From Acidimicrobiales bacterium (GTDB lineage Bacteria; Actinomycetota; Acidimicrobiia; Acidimicrobiales; RAAP-2): a stretch of DNA of 6,511 nt. How positions within the stretch are numbered: the first letter of the stretch is position 1; each line of letters opens with the position of its first letter. Shown here in pieces: positions 5,728 to 6,511 of the stretch. Below the pieces are notes generated by a model. The model ran no database searches, was not told the DNA's origin, and saw only the letters and a list, made by a program, of their open reading frames with translations. The translations under genes and the position numbers were made by a program. The stretch spans positions 1-6,511 of the forward strand of contig JADGOD010000001.1 in NCBI GenBank assembly GCA_017883125.1, read 5' to 3'.

Positions 5728-6447
5728 ATGAACCCCGCCATGCCCGACCGCGCCGAGATCGTCGTCGCCGCCTTCGACCTCGACGGGACCCTCACCAACG
5801 GAGGGTCCGTCTTCTCGTGGCTCCGGACCGTGGCCGGGACCAAGGCGGCGATGACGACCGCCCTCAGGATGTCCCCCCGCCTGGGCCTGGCCGCCCTCAA
5901 GGGGGGCACCAGGGCGGACAGCACCAAGGAGGAGCTCTTCGTCGCTCTCCTCCGGGGCCGCCCTCTGGCGGAGATCGCGGAGATCTCCGCCTCCTACGGC
6001 GCCTCCCACGTGGCGACGCGGCTCCGCACCGACGTCAAGGCCCGTCTCGATGACCACCTGGCTGCTGGCCACCGGGTGGTCATCGTCTCGGCCTCGCCCG
6101 AGCTCTACGTCAAGTCGGTCGGCGAGATCCTCGGCGCCCACGGCGTCGTGGCCACCCGTATGGCCATCGACCCCAGCGGGTTGCTGACCGGCCGCTACGA
6201 GGGGAAGAACTGCCGGGGAGCCGAGAAGTTCTCCCGGGTGACCTCCTGGATGCGCTCCGAGGGCCTCCTCGGCTCCTCCGAGCAGACCCCCACCCTCTGG
6301 GCGTACGGCAACAGCCGCGGGGATCTCCGCCTCCTGCGTGCCGCCAATCACGGGGTGAGCTGCGCCAAGCTCGGCCAGCTCAGCCGCCTCTCGCAGTTCC
6401 CCTCGCTCGCTGAGGTCGTGACGGCCCCCGTGTCGAAATCCTCCTAG
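5728..6447 (+). CDS. HAD-IB family hydrolase (SerB-like phosphatase)
   Basis: A haloacid dehalogenase-superfamily phosphatase that forms an aspartyl-phosphate intermediate and needs Mg2+. Motif I is AFDLDGTLT with nucleophile Asp17 and acid/base Asp19; motif II is VIVSASPE with Ser121; motif III is probably the lysine in YEGKN (Lys160), with Lys167 an alternative; motif IV is AYGNSRGDLRLL (192-203) with Asp199 as metal ligand. In motif IV, Asn195 stands where many HAD proteins have Asp, a variation I recall from other HAD-IB members. A C1-type helical cap fits residues about 27-105. 239 residues is a normal length. ATG 5728 has GAGGAA (5715-5720) at 7 nt; the ATG at 5740 is less well placed. 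The subfamily includes SerB-like phosphoserine phosphatases, but the sequence does not reveal the substrate, and phosphorylated lipids or other small metabolites are equally possible. Confidence 0.9.
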   Translation: MNPAMPDRAEIVVAAFDLDGTLTNGGSVFSWLRTVAGTKAAMTTALRMSPRLGLAALKGGTRADSTKEELFVALLRGRPLAEIAEISASYGASHVATRLRTDVKARLDDHLAAGHRVVIVSASPELYVKSVGEILGAHGVVATRMAIDPSGLLTGRYEGKNCRGAEKFSRVTSWMRSEGLLGSSEQTPTLWAYGNSRGDLRLLRAANHGVSCAKLGQLSRLSQFPSLAEVVTAPVSKSS

Positions 6448-6466
6448 CGCGACGGCGCAGAGCGAC

Positions 6467-6511
6467 TCAGTCTGCGATGTGATGGATCGTGCCGCCGGTG
6501 ACGAGCGAGGC
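6467..6511 (-). CDS. C-terminal fragment of a minus-strand gene, possibly a short-chain dehydrogenase
   Basis: Fourteen in-frame codons, ASLVTGGTIHHIAD, end in TGA at 6467-6469 and the frame is open to the window edge. The run S-x-V-T-G-G-T-I-x resembles the last strand of short-chain dehydrogenase/reductases, where (S/A)-x-(V/I)-T-G is followed by a hydrophobic stretch. The gene would converge on the HAD phosphatase with a gap of about 19 bp. The fragment is too short for a firm call. Confidence 0.4.
   Translation of the reverse strand, partial: ASLVTGGTIHHIAD

Noticed and set aside
5625..6053. TTG-started plus-strand frame beginning in the peroxiredoxin/HAD intergenic region
   Set aside because: It runs out of frame into the HAD gene and becomes Arg/Pro/Asp-rich shadow sequence. 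No ribosome binding site supports it.
5680..6351. Minus-strand frame of 223 codons opposite the HAD gene
   Set aside because: Gly/Glu-rich shadow translation with no motif; the plus strand has all HAD motifs.
6451..6475. Short inverted repeats after the HAD stop codon as a terminator
   Set aside because: The stems are at most 5 bp with a 9-nt loop and no T tract, and they overlap the end of the convergent gene.

Overview
This is a GC-rich bacterial window with compact, often overlapping genes, some GTG starts and many TCG/CTC/GTC codons. The gene set (actinobacterial-type wax ester synthase/diacylglycerol acyltransferase, an acyl-CoA ligase, oligoribonuclease, a HAD-IB phosphatase) points to Actinomycetota. 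The dUTPase and acyl-CoA ligase sequences would fit an Acidimicrobiia-like lineage, but that finer placement is inference.

Left arm (1-1531, minus strand): dut (dUTPase) is followed by a WS/DGAT-family acyltransferase. The two share a 4-base ATGA stop/start overlap, and the acyltransferase runs off the left edge so its C-terminus is missing. Right arm (1532-3842, plus strand): orn (oligoribonuclease) is followed by a class I AMP-forming acyl-CoA ligase with an 8-base overlap. The two arms diverge from a gap of about 60 bp that must hold both promoters. Each arm therefore has a small nucleotide-metabolism gene first and a translationally overlapping lipid gene second. The ligase makes acyl-CoA and the WS/DGAT consumes it, so one intergenic region could co-regulate supply and esterification of acyl chains.

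Centre (3859-5505, minus strand): an aldo/keto reductase converges on the ligase. Upstream of it is a 1-Cys peroxiredoxin with its own recognisable promoter, a palindromic leader and a strong hairpin after its stop codon. The hairpin probably separates it from the reductase.

Right end (5728-6511): a HAD-IB phosphatase on the plus strand diverges from the peroxiredoxin. The last 45 bases hold the C-terminal 14 codons of a minus-strand gene, possibly a short-chain dehydrogenase.

I see no mobile element, CRISPR array, tRNA or rRNA. Every gene belongs to a known family. The unusual points are the mirrored gene arrangement, the missing Asn in the acyltransferase's second conserved motif, and the peroxiredoxin leader. 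I found no clear new system.
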